NCBI RefSeq assembly: GCF_030160235.1
Contig: NZ_BSNY01000047.1
Span: forward strand, 124,001 to 188,000
Length of the DNA: 64,000 nt
Origin: Mesorhizobium huakuii
Lineage (GTDB): Bacteria > Pseudomonadota > Alphaproteobacteria > Rhizobiales > Rhizobiaceae
Direction: 5' to 3'
This document shows positions 55,381 to 64,000 of this stretch, piece by piece. Position 1 is the first letter of the stretch; each line of letters starts with the position of its first letter. The translations under genes were made by a program, and so were the position numbers. The notes below the pieces were generated by a model. That model saw nothing but the letters and a program-made list of their open reading frames with translations, had not been told where the DNA came from and searched no databases.

Positions 55381-56190
55381 ATGACAATCCACTCGACGCT
55401 GAAATCATCTATCGCCGCCGTCCTGGTGCTTGGCGCCGCCGGCCTGGGCATCGCTACGCATGCGGCCAATGCCGACGCACTGGCCGACATCACCAAGGCC
55501 GGCACCATCAATGTCGGCGTCTTCGCCGACTTCCCGCCCTTCTCCTCGGCCAGTGCCGATATGAGCCTCAAGGGCTATGACATGGATGTCGCGCAGTATA
55601 TCGCCGACACGCTCAAGGTGAAGCTGAACCCGGTCGCCGTCACCGGCCAGAACCGCATCCCCTATCTGAACGACCATCGCGTCGACATACTGATGAGCGT
55701 CGGCTACTCGAAGGAGCGCGAGCAGGTCATCGACTTCGCCGCTGCCTACGCGCCCTATTACATCGCGGTGATCGGTCCGGCGGCAATGTCGGTCAAGGGC
55801 AAGGAAGACCTTGCCGACAAGTCGATCGCCGTCAATCGCGGCACGCTGGAGGACACCTCGCTCACCCAGGCGGCACCGGCCTCGGCCGACATCAAGCGCT
55901 TCGACAACTACAATTCTGTCATCCAGGCCTTCATCTCGGGCCAGACCCAGCTTATGGTCGTCGGCAACGACGTCGGCGCCCAGGTGCTGGCCAAGCAGGA
56001 TGCGCTGAAGCCAGAACAGAAGTTCCAGCTGCTGACCTCACCCTCGCATATCGGCCTCAACAAGAACGAGGACGGGTTGAAGAAGGCGGTCAACGACGCC
56101 ATCGCAAAGATGCTGGCCGACGGCAAGCTGGATGAAAGCTCGAAGGCCTGGCTGAAGACGCCGCTCAACCCCGACAATCTCAAGGATTGA
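55381..56190 (+). CDS. Polar amino-acid-type ABC transporter substrate-binding protein
   Basis: 269 residues from ATG 55381 after GAAGGGG. A Sec signal peptide (about 1-30, ALADI near the mature start) precedes an SBP_bac_3 domain: INVGVFADFPPFSSASADM, LKGYDMDVAQYIADTL, HRVDILMSVGYSKEREQVIDFA and YYIAVIGP. It delivers a polar amino acid or guanidino compound to the two permeases that follow, in line with the ureohydrolase in front. The longer frame to 55303 is unsupported. Confidence 0.92.
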   Translation: MTIHSTLKSSIAAVLVLGAAGLGIATHAANADALADITKAGTINVGVFADFPPFSSASADMSLKGYDMDVAQYIADTLKVKLNPVAVTGQNRIPYLNDHRVDILMSVGYSKEREQVIDFAAAYAPYYIAVIGPAAMSVKGKEDLADKSIAVNRGTLEDTSLTQAAPASADIKRFDNYNSVIQAFISGQTQLMVVGNDVGAQVLAKQDALKPEQKFQLLTSPSHIGLNKNEDGLKKAVNDAIAKMLADGKLDESSKAWLKTPLNPDNLKD

Positions 56191-56196
56191 GTTCCC

Positions 56197-56853
56197 GTGG
56201 CCTTTGCCTGGCTCCCGGGTGCCTTGGGCGATATCGCGCATGGCGCGGCCACGACGATCCTGCTGATCGCCGTGACCACGCTGGCGGGGACGCTGCTCAG
56301 CATCCTGGGCGCCGCCGGGCGGCGAAACGGCCCGTTGCTGCTGCGCCACGCCATCGCCTGGTATGTCGAGGTGATGCGCAACACGCCGTTCCTGGTGCAG
56401 CTGTTCTTCATCTTCTTCGGCCTGCCGAGCCTCGGAATCAGGCTCGACCCGATCCTGGCCGCCATGCTGGCAATGACGCTCAACATGGCGGCCTATACGA
56501 TCGAGATCGTCGGCGCCGGGCTTGATGCGGTGCCGGGCGGACAGACGGAAGCAGCCCTGGCTTTGGGGCTCAGGCCCCGCCAGGTGTTCGTCAAGATCGT
56601 GCTGCCGCAGGCGCTCAAGATCATCTATCCGGCACTCACCAGCCAGATCGTCATCATGATGCTGGAATCGGCCGTGGTCTCGCAGATCGCGGTGCGCGAG
56701 CTGACCTATGAGGCGGACATGCTGCAGGCGCGCACCTTCCGGTCTTTCGAGACCTATTTCGTGGTGACGCTGGTCTACCTCGCAATGTCGATGGCTTTGC
56801 GCCGGCTTCTGGTCACCGGCGGGCGCCGCGCGCTCGGGGCTGGCGTGTCATGA
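56197..56853 (+). CDS. Polar amino-acid-type ABC transporter permease (first)
   Basis: 218 residues from GTG 56197, 6 bases after the binding-protein stop. HisM/GlnP-type: YVEVMRNTPFLVQLFFIFFGLP (about 52-72) and the EAA loop GGQTEAALALGLRPRQVFVKIVLPQAL-type sequence at about 113-138; five helices. Its end overlaps the next permease (ATGA). Confidence 0.92.
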   Translation: MAFAWLPGALGDIAHGAATTILLIAVTTLAGTLLSILGAAGRRNGPLLLRHAIAWYVEVMRNTPFLVQLFFIFFGLPSLGIRLDPILAAMLAMTLNMAAYTIEIVGAGLDAVPGGQTEAALALGLRPRQVFVKIVLPQALKIIYPALTSQIVIMMLESAVVSQIAVRELTYEADMLQARTFRSFETYFVVTLVYLAMSMALRRLLVTGGRRALGAGVS

Positions 56854-57497
56854 TCGAGTTTACCCTCTGGGACATCGTACGCAACCTTCTGCTGGCCACA
56901 CGCTGGACTGTGCTGTTGTCTCTGGCCGCTTTCGTCGGCGGCGCGCTGGTCGGCATGGCGGTGCTGTTCTTCCGGATCTCCAAGCATACATGGAGCCGCC
57001 GCCTTGCCTCCGCCTATATCGCCCTGTTCCAGGGCACGCCGCTGCTGATGCAGCTCTTCCTGATGTTCTTCGGCCTTCCGATGCTCGGCCTGCGCATCGA
57101 GCCCTGGACGGCGGCGGTGCTCGGCCTGACCTTCTTCGCCAGCGCCTATCTCGCCGAGATCTGGCGCTCCGGCGTCAATGCCTTGCCGCGCGGCCAGTGG
57201 GACGCCGGCGCCAGCCTTGGCCTGCACTATCTGCAGGAGCTCAGGCTGATCATCCTGCCGCAGGCATTCTCGATCACCCGCGCGCCGACGGTTGGCTTCC
57301 TGGTGCAGCTGATCAAATCGACGGCGCTGACCTCGATCATCGGCTTCGAGGAGCTGGTGCGGACCTCCAACGCCATCAACAACGCCACTTTCGAGCCGTT
57401 CAAGGTCTACGGTTTGGTGGCGCTGATTTTCTTCCTCATGTGCTTCCCGCTGACGCAATATGCCCGTTCGCTCGAAAAGCGCGCGGCGGTTCGCTAG
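56850..57497 (+). CDS. Polar amino-acid-type ABC transporter permease (second)
   Basis: 215 residues, five helices, with FQGTPLLMQLFLMFFGLPML (about 60-79) and the EAA loop RGQWDAGASLGLHYLQELRL. Forms a heterodimer with the preceding permease. No ATPase gene follows; the transcript appears to end at the strong hairpin at 57532-57569, so the ATPase must be supplied from elsewhere. Confidence 0.92.
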   Translation: MIEFTLWDIVRNLLLATRWTVLLSLAAFVGGALVGMAVLFFRISKHTWSRRLASAYIALFQGTPLLMQLFLMFFGLPMLGLRIEPWTAAVLGLTFFASAYLAEIWRSGVNALPRGQWDAGASLGLHYLQELRLIILPQAFSITRAPTVGFLVQLIKSTALTSIIGFEELVRTSNAINNATFEPFKVYGLVALIFFLMCFPLTQYARSLEKRAAVR

Positions 57498-57531
57498 ATC
57501 CAGGCGGAATAACCGAGGAGAAATGGACAAC

Positions 57532-57569
57532 CGGCTTGTCCGCTTCTCGCGATCAGAAGGGACAAGCCG
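57532..57569. terminator. Strong bidirectional terminator hairpin
   Basis: CGGCTTGTCC (57532-57541) pairs with GGACAAGCCG (57560-57569), then CTTCT (57543-57547) with AGAAG (57555-57559); a 15-bp stem with one bulged G and a 7-base loop. It fills the 85-bp gap between the permease and the convergent AraC gene. Confidence 0.8.
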
Positions 57570-57582
57570 TTATCCCCAAGCG

Positions 57583-58464
57583 CTATTTCAGCGGCAGGAA
57601 GAGCTCGACGACCACTTCGTGCAGCGGCCCTTCCGCGAAGCGCGACAACTGGCGCTGGCAATAGACCGGAAAGTCGCGCACCTCCTCGCCGCTGGCCGGA
57701 AGCCATTCGCGATAGAGGTAGAGTGCCGCGGGTTCGAGATTGTTGGTGTTGCCGGGGTAGCGCAGCACCGCGCAGCGTCCGCCGGGGATCACGCCGGCCT
57801 TCATCTGTCCATCCGGCTCGATCGGCTGATCGGTCCCGACACAAATGTCCATGCTGTAGTCAGCCGCGATCGCGGGCTCCCTTTCAGAACGGAAGACGTT
57901 GAAGGTCGGGCTTGTCTCGGGCGACAGGCCCGCCGCCTTGCGCCAGGCGATGAACCGCTGGATGGTGTCCTGGAGTGTCGCCCGGTCTCCGCGATGCTCC
58001 ATGATCGCCACCGGTGTGGCCGGCACATCGCGGATCGTCACGTCGTCGTGTTCGAAGATGATCTGCATGAGCGTATTCCTTGCTTTGTCGAAAGGCCCGA
58101 AGGCCATGAGCCACGCCCCCCAGTCGGGAGACTTCCGAAACGACGAAGGCGACTGTCCGAACCGTTGCCGAAAGGCGCGGGCGAAGGCATCCGGAGCGTC
58201 GTAGCCGGCATCCATCGCTATATCGGTGACGCTCTGCGTGTCGCTCGCCGCAAGCCTGTGCGAAGCGCGCTTCATGCGGGCGAGTTGGACGTAGCGATGC
58301 ACGGACAGCCCGAAGGTGGCCATGAACTGCCGGTGGAAATGGAATTTCGAGAACGCCGCGACGCCGCTCAACGCTTCCAGGCCCAGATCGTCGTCCAGGT
58401 GCTGGTCTATGTGGTCCAGCACCCGCCGCATTCGGGCATGATAGTTTTCAACGGACGCCTTCAC
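57583..58464 (-). CDS. AraC family regulator with GyrI-like effector domain
   Basis: 293 residues from GTG 58464, 8 bases after AAGGAGG. N-terminal AraC double HTH (about 8-105: LEALSGVAAFSKFHFHRQFM, SVTDIAMDAGYDAPDAFARAF-type second HTH, FGQSPSSFRK) and a C-terminal GyrI-like ligand domain (about 125-290: VTIRDVPATPVAIMEHRGD, CAVLRYPG). These Rob/SoxS-like proteins often sense drugs or small organic molecules. No obvious target beside it except the divergent dienelactone-hydrolase gene. Confidence 0.92.
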   Translation of the reverse strand: MKASVENYHARMRRVLDHIDQHLDDDLGLEALSGVAAFSKFHFHRQFMATFGLSVHRYVQLARMKRASHRLAASDTQSVTDIAMDAGYDAPDAFARAFRQRFGQSPSSFRKSPDWGAWLMAFGPFDKARNTLMQIIFEHDDVTIRDVPATPVAIMEHRGDRATLQDTIQRFIAWRKAAGLSPETSPTFNVFRSEREPAIAADYSMDICVGTDQPIEPDGQMKAGVIPGGRCAVLRYPGNTNNLEPAALYLYREWLPASGEEVRDFPVYCQRQLSRFAEGPLHEVVVELFLPLK

Positions 58465-58641
58465 CGTCTCTTCCTCCTTGGCAGCACCAGATAGGCGCAC
58501 CCAGATATATCGCGCTCGACCGATCTTGCGCTTTGGCCTGGCCGGGTTTCCCCATCTTCACCACGCAACCGTGATTTGCCGTAAACCGTCCCGCGCCTCA
58601 GTGTGAGCACAACGGCTTTTCGGGAGGGAGGGGCTTTGGCG

Positions 58642-59505
58642 ATGCAGGCGAAATATCGTGTCGCTCTCGCGGGCCTGTTTGCCTTTTGGATGATAGAGCC
58701 GGCCGCGGCCGCCGACCAGTCACCTGATCTCGTCCGCATTCCAGCCGACGGCGACAACGAGCCGGCGACGCTGGACGCGATGCTGTTCAGGCCGCAGGGG
58801 CAAGGGCCGTTCCCGGCAATCGTGGCCATGCATGGCTGCAGCGGCCTGTGGAGCAGCAAGAACAAGACGGAACTCGGCCCGCGCCATGCCGATTGGGGCC
58901 AGCGCCTGGCCGCTCTCGGTTATGTCGTGATCTTTCCGGACAGTTTCGGCTCACGCGGTCTAGGCCCGCAATGCAAGAACGGCGACCGGGAGGTCGAACC
59001 GTATCGCGAACGGGTCGAGGATGCGAACGCTGCCCGCCGCTATCTACAGACGCTGCCCTATGTGAAGCCAGCCGCCATCGCCTTGCTCGGCTGGTCGAAT
59101 GGCGGCTCGACCGTTCTTTACACGGTCCGGCCGAAGGACAGGCCGAAGGCTGGCTCGCCGGATTTCCGCGCGGCGGTCGCTTTCTACCCGGGCTGCACGG
59201 CTCCGGCCGAAAAAGGCGATTGGGAGACCCGTGTGCCGCTGCTGATTGTGATGGGCGAGGCGGACGACTGGACTCCCGCCAAGCCGTGCAAGGCGCTGGC
59301 GGACGCCAATTCCGACAAAGTGAAGCTCATCCTCTATCCCGGCGCCTATCATGACTTCGACAATGAGGCGCAGAAACTGCACGAACTGCGTGGGCTGGCC
59401 TCTACCGCCAATGGCGACGGCGTGGCCCATGCCGGACTGAATCCGGCAGCCCGCGCGGCAGCGCTCAAGGACGTGCCCGACTTCCTCGCCGTGCTGAAGC
59501 AATAG
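58642..59505 (+). CDS. Exported dienelactone hydrolase-family alpha/beta hydrolase
   Basis: 287 residues from ATG 58642 after GGGAGG; a frame start at 58603 is less likely. Signal peptide (about 1-24, ending AAAADQ). Alpha/beta hydrolase fold with MHGCSGLW (oxyanion region), nucleophile in LLGWSNGGST (about 152-161), acid in GEADDWTP and histidine in YPGAYHDFDN. The cysteine nucleophile of true dienelactone hydrolase is replaced by serine. Predicted secreted or periplasmic esterase; substrate unknown. Confidence 0.85.
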   Translation: MQAKYRVALAGLFAFWMIEPAAAADQSPDLVRIPADGDNEPATLDAMLFRPQGQGPFPAIVAMHGCSGLWSSKNKTELGPRHADWGQRLAALGYVVIFPDSFGSRGLGPQCKNGDREVEPYRERVEDANAARRYLQTLPYVKPAAIALLGWSNGGSTVLYTVRPKDRPKAGSPDFRAAVAFYPGCTAPAEKGDWETRVPLLIVMGEADDWTPAKPCKALADANSDKVKLILYPGAYHDFDNEAQKLHELRGLASTANGDGVAHAGLNPAARAAALKDVPDFLAVLKQ

Positions 59506-59690
59506 GCGACATCGGATCAACCTGACTGTCACCGGCTACGGGCTGCGCGCGGCCCGAATTTATGTGCAAGACAGGAAGATTACTCACGGCTAATCCATTA
59601 GCGCTGACAACCGATCCTGAGGGAAACCGCCTTCGGATGTTGCTCGCAAGCGATTGATCTAAAGCAGCACACCTGAATCGGGGAACTGTG

Positions 59691-60290
59691 ATGATAAGGG
59701 TGATCGGAACGGGCTTTGGCCGGACAGGCACGGACTCGATGCGCGAGGCGCTGACGATCCTTGGCTTCGGCCCGTGTCACCACATGTACGAAGTCATGGC
59801 CAATGAAGACCAGAAGCGGCTTTGGCGCGCTCTGGCCCAGGGCGCGGCGCCAGAATGGAATCAGCTATTTGCCGGCTATGCATCCTGCGTCGACTGGCCC
59901 TCGGCGCACTATTGGCGTGAGCTGATCGACTTCTACCCGGACGCCCGGGTCATCCTGACATATCGCTCCCCTGAAAGCTGGTGGGCAAGCTTCGAGAAGA
60001 CGATCCTGGTGGGCATCAACCAGAGTACGGATCAGGAATCGCTCGGTCTTGCCTTGATCTCCAGGCAGGTCTTCGGCGGACGGGCGCACGATCGCGCCAA
60101 TGCCATCGCCGTTTACGAAGCCAATGTAAGGGCGGTCATTGCGACAGTGCCACCGGATAGGCTGCTGGTCCACAATCTGGGGGACGGATGGGAGCCGCTT
60201 TGCCGGCATCTCAATGTGCCGGTGCCGGACCGGTTGTATCCCAATCGCAACAACACCCAGGACTTCCGGTCGGCTCTCGAACAGAACTAG
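59691..60290 (+). CDS. Sulfotransferase family protein (P-loop)
   Basis: 199 residues from ATG 59691, 7 bases after GGGGA (the preceding GTG 59688 is ignored). GTGFGRTGTDSMREAL (about 6-21) is a 5'-phosphosulfate-type P-loop, and ARVILTYRSPESWWASF (about 85-101) is the second PAPS-contact region. FGPCHHMYEVM between them is typical of a rhizobial/fungal subgroup sometimes called NAD-dependent epimerase-like or sulfotransferase family. Acceptor unknown. The 185-bp gap before it shows nothing else. Confidence 0.82.
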   Translation: MIRVIGTGFGRTGTDSMREALTILGFGPCHHMYEVMANEDQKRLWRALAQGAAPEWNQLFAGYASCVDWPSAHYWRELIDFYPDARVILTYRSPESWWASFEKTILVGINQSTDQESLGLALISRQVFGGRAHDRANAIAVYEANVRAVIATVPPDRLLVHNLGDGWEPLCRHLNVPVPDRLYPNRNNTQDFRSALEQN

Positions 60291-60345
60291 CTTGCCCCAC
60301 GTTTGCAAGTGTTGATGGCCGCCTGGCGACCGTCGACTGTCTGGT

Positions 60346-61749
60346 TCAATGTCCGAACGCCAGCGGCGGTGCGATCCGGTCGCGGCGCAGCCAGCGCGCA
60401 AGAAGCAGCGCGGCCACCACGGCCAGCCCCGATGACAGGCCGATCCAGATGCCGACGCCGTGGAAGCCGAAATGGAAGGCGAGCAGCACGCCGAGCGGCA
60501 GGCCGACGCCCCAATAGCCGATCGCGGCGTAAATCATCGGCACCTTGGTGTCGTGCAGGCCGCGCAGCATGCCGGCGGCGACCGCCTGCGCGCCGTCGAA
60601 GACCTGGAACAGTGCTGCAAACACCAGGAACGACACGGCAAGCGCGATCACCCTGGCATTGGCCGGGTTGGCGAGGTCGATGAACGCGCTGATCAAGAGA
60701 TGCGGCCATAGCACCATCACCAGCCCCATCAGCGCCATGAACGAGACGCCGATGACGAAGGCGGTCCAGCCGGCGCGCGACACGCCTTCCGGGTTGCCGG
60801 CGCCATGCGCAAGGCCGACGCGCACCGTCACCGCCTGGTTGAGGCCGAGCGGCACCATGAAGGAGATCGAGGCGATCTGGATGGCGATGGCATGCGCGGC
60901 CAGCGAGTCCGCGTCAATCAGGCCCATAAGCAAGGCGGCGGCGTTGAAGATCGTCACCTCGAAGGCGAGGATGCCGGCGATCGGCAGGCCGAGCCGCAGC
61001 AGGCCCTTGAAGCGTGGCCAGTCGGAACGCCAGAAACGGCCGAACAGGCGGTAGCGCCGGAACTTCTTCTCCAGCATCACCACGACGGCCATGCCGATGA
61101 ACATCAAAGTGCTGGAGAGCGAGGTGGCAAGGCCCGAGCCGGCAATGCCCATGGCCGGAAAGCCGAGATTGCCGAACATGAACACCCAGTTGAACAGCGC
61201 GTTGCAGGCGACGGCGACGAACACGATGATCAGCGCCCAGCCCGGCCGCTCCAGCGCCGAGATGAACGAGCGCAGCACGATATAGCCATAGAAGGGCAGC
61301 ACCGCCCATTCCAGCCAGCGCAGGTAGATGCCGGCCTGGTGCGCGAGATCAGGCTCCTGGCCCATCGCCAGCAGGATCGCTTCGCCGTGCCAGAGCACGA
61401 TCCAGATCGGGATCGAGATCAGGATCGCCAGCCACAGGCCCTGGCGCACGGTGCGGCGCAAATCGCGCACCGAGTAGCGGCGGCGGCCAAGCTCGGTGGC
61501 GATCATCGGTGACGTCGCCAGCATCAGGCCGAGGCCGAAGATCAGCGGCATGAAATAGAGGTTGGCGCCAAGCGCGCCGCTGGCCAGCGTGTCCGGCCCG
61601 AGCCTGCCCATCATCATGACGTCGGTGGCCGTCATCGCGGTCTGGCCGAGATTGGTCAGCACCATCGGCCAGGCCAGCGCCAGCGTCGCCCTGATTTCCT
61701 GACGCCAAAGATTTTCCGGCGCGCGAGCGCCGGCTTCGATCGCAGACAT
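60346..61749 (-). CDS. MATE family efflux transporter (NorM-like)
   Basis: 467 residues, 12 membrane helices in two homologous halves. MVLTNLGQTAMTATDVMMMGRLG (about 29-51) and its counterpart around FMVPLGLNQAVTVRVGLAHGAGN (about 292-314) are MATE signatures. Exports cationic drugs or metabolites using sodium or protons. The gap to the divergent AraC gene (242 bp) shows no clear operator. Confidence 0.94.
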   Translation of the reverse strand: MSAIEAGARAPENLWRQEIRATLALAWPMVLTNLGQTAMTATDVMMMGRLGPDTLASGALGANLYFMPLIFGLGLMLATSPMIATELGRRRYSVRDLRRTVRQGLWLAILISIPIWIVLWHGEAILLAMGQEPDLAHQAGIYLRWLEWAVLPFYGYIVLRSFISALERPGWALIIVFVAVACNALFNWVFMFGNLGFPAMGIAGSGLATSLSSTLMFIGMAVVVMLEKKFRRYRLFGRFWRSDWPRFKGLLRLGLPIAGILAFEVTIFNAAALLMGLIDADSLAAHAIAIQIASISFMVPLGLNQAVTVRVGLAHGAGNPEGVSRAGWTAFVIGVSFMALMGLVMVLWPHLLISAFIDLANPANARVIALAVSFLVFAALFQVFDGAQAVAAGMLRGLHDTKVPMIYAAIGYWGVGLPLGVLLAFHFGFHGVGIWIGLSSGLAVVAALLLARWLRRDRIAPPLAFGH

Positions 61750-61991
61750 TGTTCCGCTCTTTCAGAACACGGCGCATCGGCAAGAAACCGGAAGCCGCAC
61801 AACAACAGCGCAAAATGGCACCGTTTGCGTCGCCTTGTGAACGAAACGCGACATGTTGGCAAGGGAGGAGGCGCCGCCAGCCATTGAGCCAGCGGTACCG
61901 GTGGACGCCGATGCGCCGTTCACTTGCCCGGCCTAGCCTGCTACGGGTTGCACAAATGGGAACAGCCGGCGAACCATGCCGGGAGGAGTGA

Positions 61992-62909
61992 ATGCCGTTC
62001 AGGCGCAGGAAAAACACGGCCGCGATTCCGCGCACAGCGCCCGCTTTCGAGCACATCGTGACCGAGGCGAGCGACAGTTTCCTGTGGCGGCTCGATGACT
62101 ATCCCTGGGAACGCAATGTCTGGAACTTCCACCCGGAATACGAAATCCATCTGCTCCGCAAATCCTCCGGCGTGGTCCTTGTCGGCGATCATATCGGCGA
62201 ATTCGGTCCGGGCTACCTGACCATCGTCGGCGGCGGCCTGCCGCATGACTGGGTGACGGCGGTGCAGCCGGGCGAGCTGATCGAAGGCCGCGACATCGTC
62301 CTGCAATTCGACGCGCAGAGGTTGCGTGGCTCGGCGGGCCTGCTGCCGGAACTGCGCGAGCTGGAGCCGTTCCTGGAGCGGTCGCTGCGCGGCATGGTCT
62401 TCCATGGGCGCACCGCGCTGGAAGGCGCCGAACTGATGGAGCGGATGGGAACCGTGCATGGGCTCGCACGCCTTTGCCTGTTCCTCGAACTGGTCGACCT
62501 CCTGGCCAGGACCGACGAATACGAGCTCTTGTCGTCACCGGATTTCTCGCCGGTGCTCGACGCCGCCTCGCTCGACATCATCCAGCGCACGCTGACCTAT
62601 CTGTTCCAGCATTTCGCCGAGGACCTAAAGCTGCCCGAGGTTGCCGAACGCGCCGGAATGAGCGAGAGCACATTCTCGCGCTTCTTCCAGAAGAACACCG
62701 GCAACTCCTTCAGCGACCACCTCGCCAAGCTCCGGCTCTGGCAGGCCTGCAAGCTCCTGGCCGACACGGATGTCGCGATCACCGACATCTGTTTCCAGGT
62801 CGGCTACATGAACATCTCCAACTTCAACCGCGCCTTCCTGCGCAGGCACAAGATGACGCCATCCTCCTACCGCAAGCTGTCGCGCCAGCGCCTGACGATG
62901 CGCGCATAA
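61992..62909 (+). CDS. AraC family regulator of the sugar ABC transporter
   Basis: 305 residues: N-terminal cupin-type sensor (about 20-140, WNFHPEYEIHLL, GEFGPGYLTIVGGGLPHDW) and a C-terminal AraC double HTH (about 205-300, LPEVAERAGMSESTFSRFFQ, ITDICFQVGYMNISNFNRAF, HKMTPSSYRK). It immediately precedes a sugar-type binding-protein gene on the same strand, 239 bp away, which it most likely controls. Confidence 0.92.
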   Translation: MPFRRRKNTAAIPRTAPAFEHIVTEASDSFLWRLDDYPWERNVWNFHPEYEIHLLRKSSGVVLVGDHIGEFGPGYLTIVGGGLPHDWVTAVQPGELIEGRDIVLQFDAQRLRGSAGLLPELRELEPFLERSLRGMVFHGRTALEGAELMERMGTVHGLARLCLFLELVDLLARTDEYELLSSPDFSPVLDAASLDIIQRTLTYLFQHFAEDLKLPEVAERAGMSESTFSRFFQKNTGNSFSDHLAKLRLWQACKLLADTDVAITDICFQVGYMNISNFNRAFLRRHKMTPSSYRKLSRQRLTMRA

Positions 62910-63148
62910 GCACGTCCTAAATCTACAGCTCTGCTGCGATCGATACTCATGTGACGGACTTCGTTACAGGGCGACGAGTTTTGCGCTGCACAATGCATAA
63001 AAGTACAGGTTTGCTGCAACGAGGCTTCTAGCTTGGCCCGGTTGAACGCCGCATTTTGGCGATGGGTGGCATGTCGTTCGGGCGATGGTGAGGATCGCGG
63101 AGCCCGAGGACTACCGCTTCCTGCGAATGTTCCTGGAGGAGAAAATCA

Positions 63149-64000
63149 ATGAAACCAATTCGGCTCGCTGCGGGCTTGGGCGCAGCTTTCATGCTTTCCG
63201 CTACCGTATCAACCATTGCGCTGGCGCAGGCGCCGGTTTGCTCGGCGCCGGTCAAGGTGCTGGCGCAGCCGCGCGACGGCCTGACGCTTCTGGAGGACTC
63301 CAAGGCCGAGTTCGAGAAGCTCGCCGGCGCCGGCTTCCAGATCGACTATCTGAACGAGAACGACCGCCGGGCGAAATCGCGCGCCGATGCGTCCACCGTC
63401 GGCAATTACAACGTCTACTATGTCGACGAAGCCAATGTCGCTTTGTTCGCCTCGTCGAAATGGATCGTGCCGCTGACCGATTATTATCCGGCTGACTATG
63501 ACTATGCCGATTTCGATCCCGGCCGCCAGAAGGTCGCCACCTTTGACGGCAAGGTCTGGTTCGCGCCGCTGACCGGCGGGGGCGACCTGATGGTCTACCG
63601 CAAGGACGTGCTCGAAGCCGCCGGCATCCAGCCGCCCAAGACGCTGGACGAGCTGATCGCCGACGTGCCGAAGCTGACCAACGCGGACAAGGGCATGTAT
63701 GGCATCGCGCTGCGCGGCGCACGCGGCTCGGGCGCCAACGTCTGGCGCTGGATGCCTTTCTTCAAGGCCTATGGCGGCCAGTGGTTCGACGGCGACAAGC
63801 CGGTCTTCAATTCGGACGCCGCCGTCAAGGCGACCGAGACCTATCTGAAGCTGTTCAAGGATTCGGCGCCCGGCACGCAGACCGGCAGCTGGGATGAATC
63901 GACCGGCGCCTTCCTGTCGGGCCAGGTCGCCATCCTCGTCGAATCGACGCCGCTGTCGGGCATGGCGGTCGACCCGAAGACCTCGCAGGTGGTCGGCAAG
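63149..64000 (+). CDS. Sugar-type ABC transporter substrate-binding protein, 3' end outside window
   Basis: ATG 63149 follows GGAGGAG and 284 codons are open to the right edge. A Sec signal peptide (about 1-27, ending IALAQA) is followed by an SBP_bac_1-type domain: GDLMVYRKDVLEAAGIQPPK (about 147-166), KTLDELIADVPKLT, GARGSGANVWRWMPFFKAYGG-type sequence near 190-212, and TGAFLSGQVAILVES near 253-267. These resemble sugar or polyol binders. The upstream 239 bp (62910-63148) contain no other gene. Permeases and ATPase should follow beyond 64000. Confidence 0.9.
   Translation, partial: MKPIRLAAGLGAAFMLSATVSTIALAQAPVCSAPVKVLAQPRDGLTLLEDSKAEFEKLAGAGFQIDYLNENDRRAKSRADASTVGNYNVYYVDEANVALFASSKWIVPLTDYYPADYDYADFDPGRQKVATFDGKVWFAPLTGGGDLMVYRKDVLEAAGIQPPKTLDELIADVPKLTNADKGMYGIALRGARGSGANVWRWMPFFKAYGGQWFDGDKPVFNSDAAVKATETYLKLFKDSAPGTQTGSWDESTGAFLSGQVAILVESTPLSGMAVDPKTSQVVGK

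Overview
The window (about 64 kb, high GC, dense coding on both strands, many ATGA/GTGA stop-start overlaps) looks like chromosome of a rhizobial alphaproteobacterium, most likely Mesorhizobium or a close Phyllobacteriaceae relative. The evidence is the order of housekeeping genes (HAD nucleotidase, LOG, dapD, dapE, truA, fmt, def), the composition, and several copies of palindromic intergenic repeats of the kind common in these genomes. I recognise no tRNA, rRNA, CRISPR array, insertion sequence or symbiosis gene.

Region by region. 0-6.3 kb: the 3' part of an amidase, a frameshifted orphan sigma-70 region 1.1-like gene, argB, a Rid protein behind a cluster of palindromic operators, a lone BchE-like B12/radical-SAM protein, and a divergent Lrp-type regulator and phenylalanine 4-hydroxylase pair. 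6.3-12 kb: two regulator/target pairs (TetR with a VOC protein; MarR with a 55-aa membrane peptide and an FAD monooxygenase), a GMC oxidoreductase with a 60-aa Tat-signal partner, and a membrane diguanylate cyclase. 12-24 kb: housekeeping block with dapD, dapE, truA, fmt, def and rmuC, two DUF805 proteins, a PanE-like reductase and membrane proteins. 24-34 kb: assorted enzymes and transporters, including a Gdx-type guanidinium exporter directly behind what reads as a guanidine-II (mini-ykkC) riboswitch, a luciferase-like/N-acetyltransferase group and an inositol-phosphatase-family protein.

33.9-35.6 kb is a small lower-GC islet with two convergent genes: a three-Cys-motif protein (DUF5131, phage Gp37/Gp68 family) and its predicted methyltransferase-like partner TcmP. 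This is the most likely mobile or poorly understood system here.

35.7-42.8 kb is a six-gene, fully overlapping minus-strand operon: xanthine-dehydrogenase-type FAD subunit, fused [2Fe-2S]/molybdenum subunit, a 6-hydroxynicotinate reductase-like protein, UPF0280, DUF1185 and a MarR regulator. It is best read as catabolism of nicotinate or a related N-heterocycle. UPF0280 keeps ApbE-like motifs, so it may mature a flavoprotein of the same operon. pncA lies just upstream on the other strand and pncB about 10 kb away, so nicotinate salvage and breakdown genes sit close together.

43-64 kb is rich in transport: an NhaD-like antiporter; a complete branched-chain-type ABC importer (SBP-livH-livM-livG-livF) with a REP-like mosaic between the binding protein and permease genes; pncB; a LysR/ureohydrolase locus followed by a polar amino-acid ABC importer that lacks an ATPase gene here; two AraC regulators; a dienelactone-hydrolase-like secreted enzyme; a sulfotransferase-like protein; a MATE exporter; and the start of a sugar-type ABC importer running off the right edge. 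A recurring detail is that palindromic repeats supply the stop codons of several genes.
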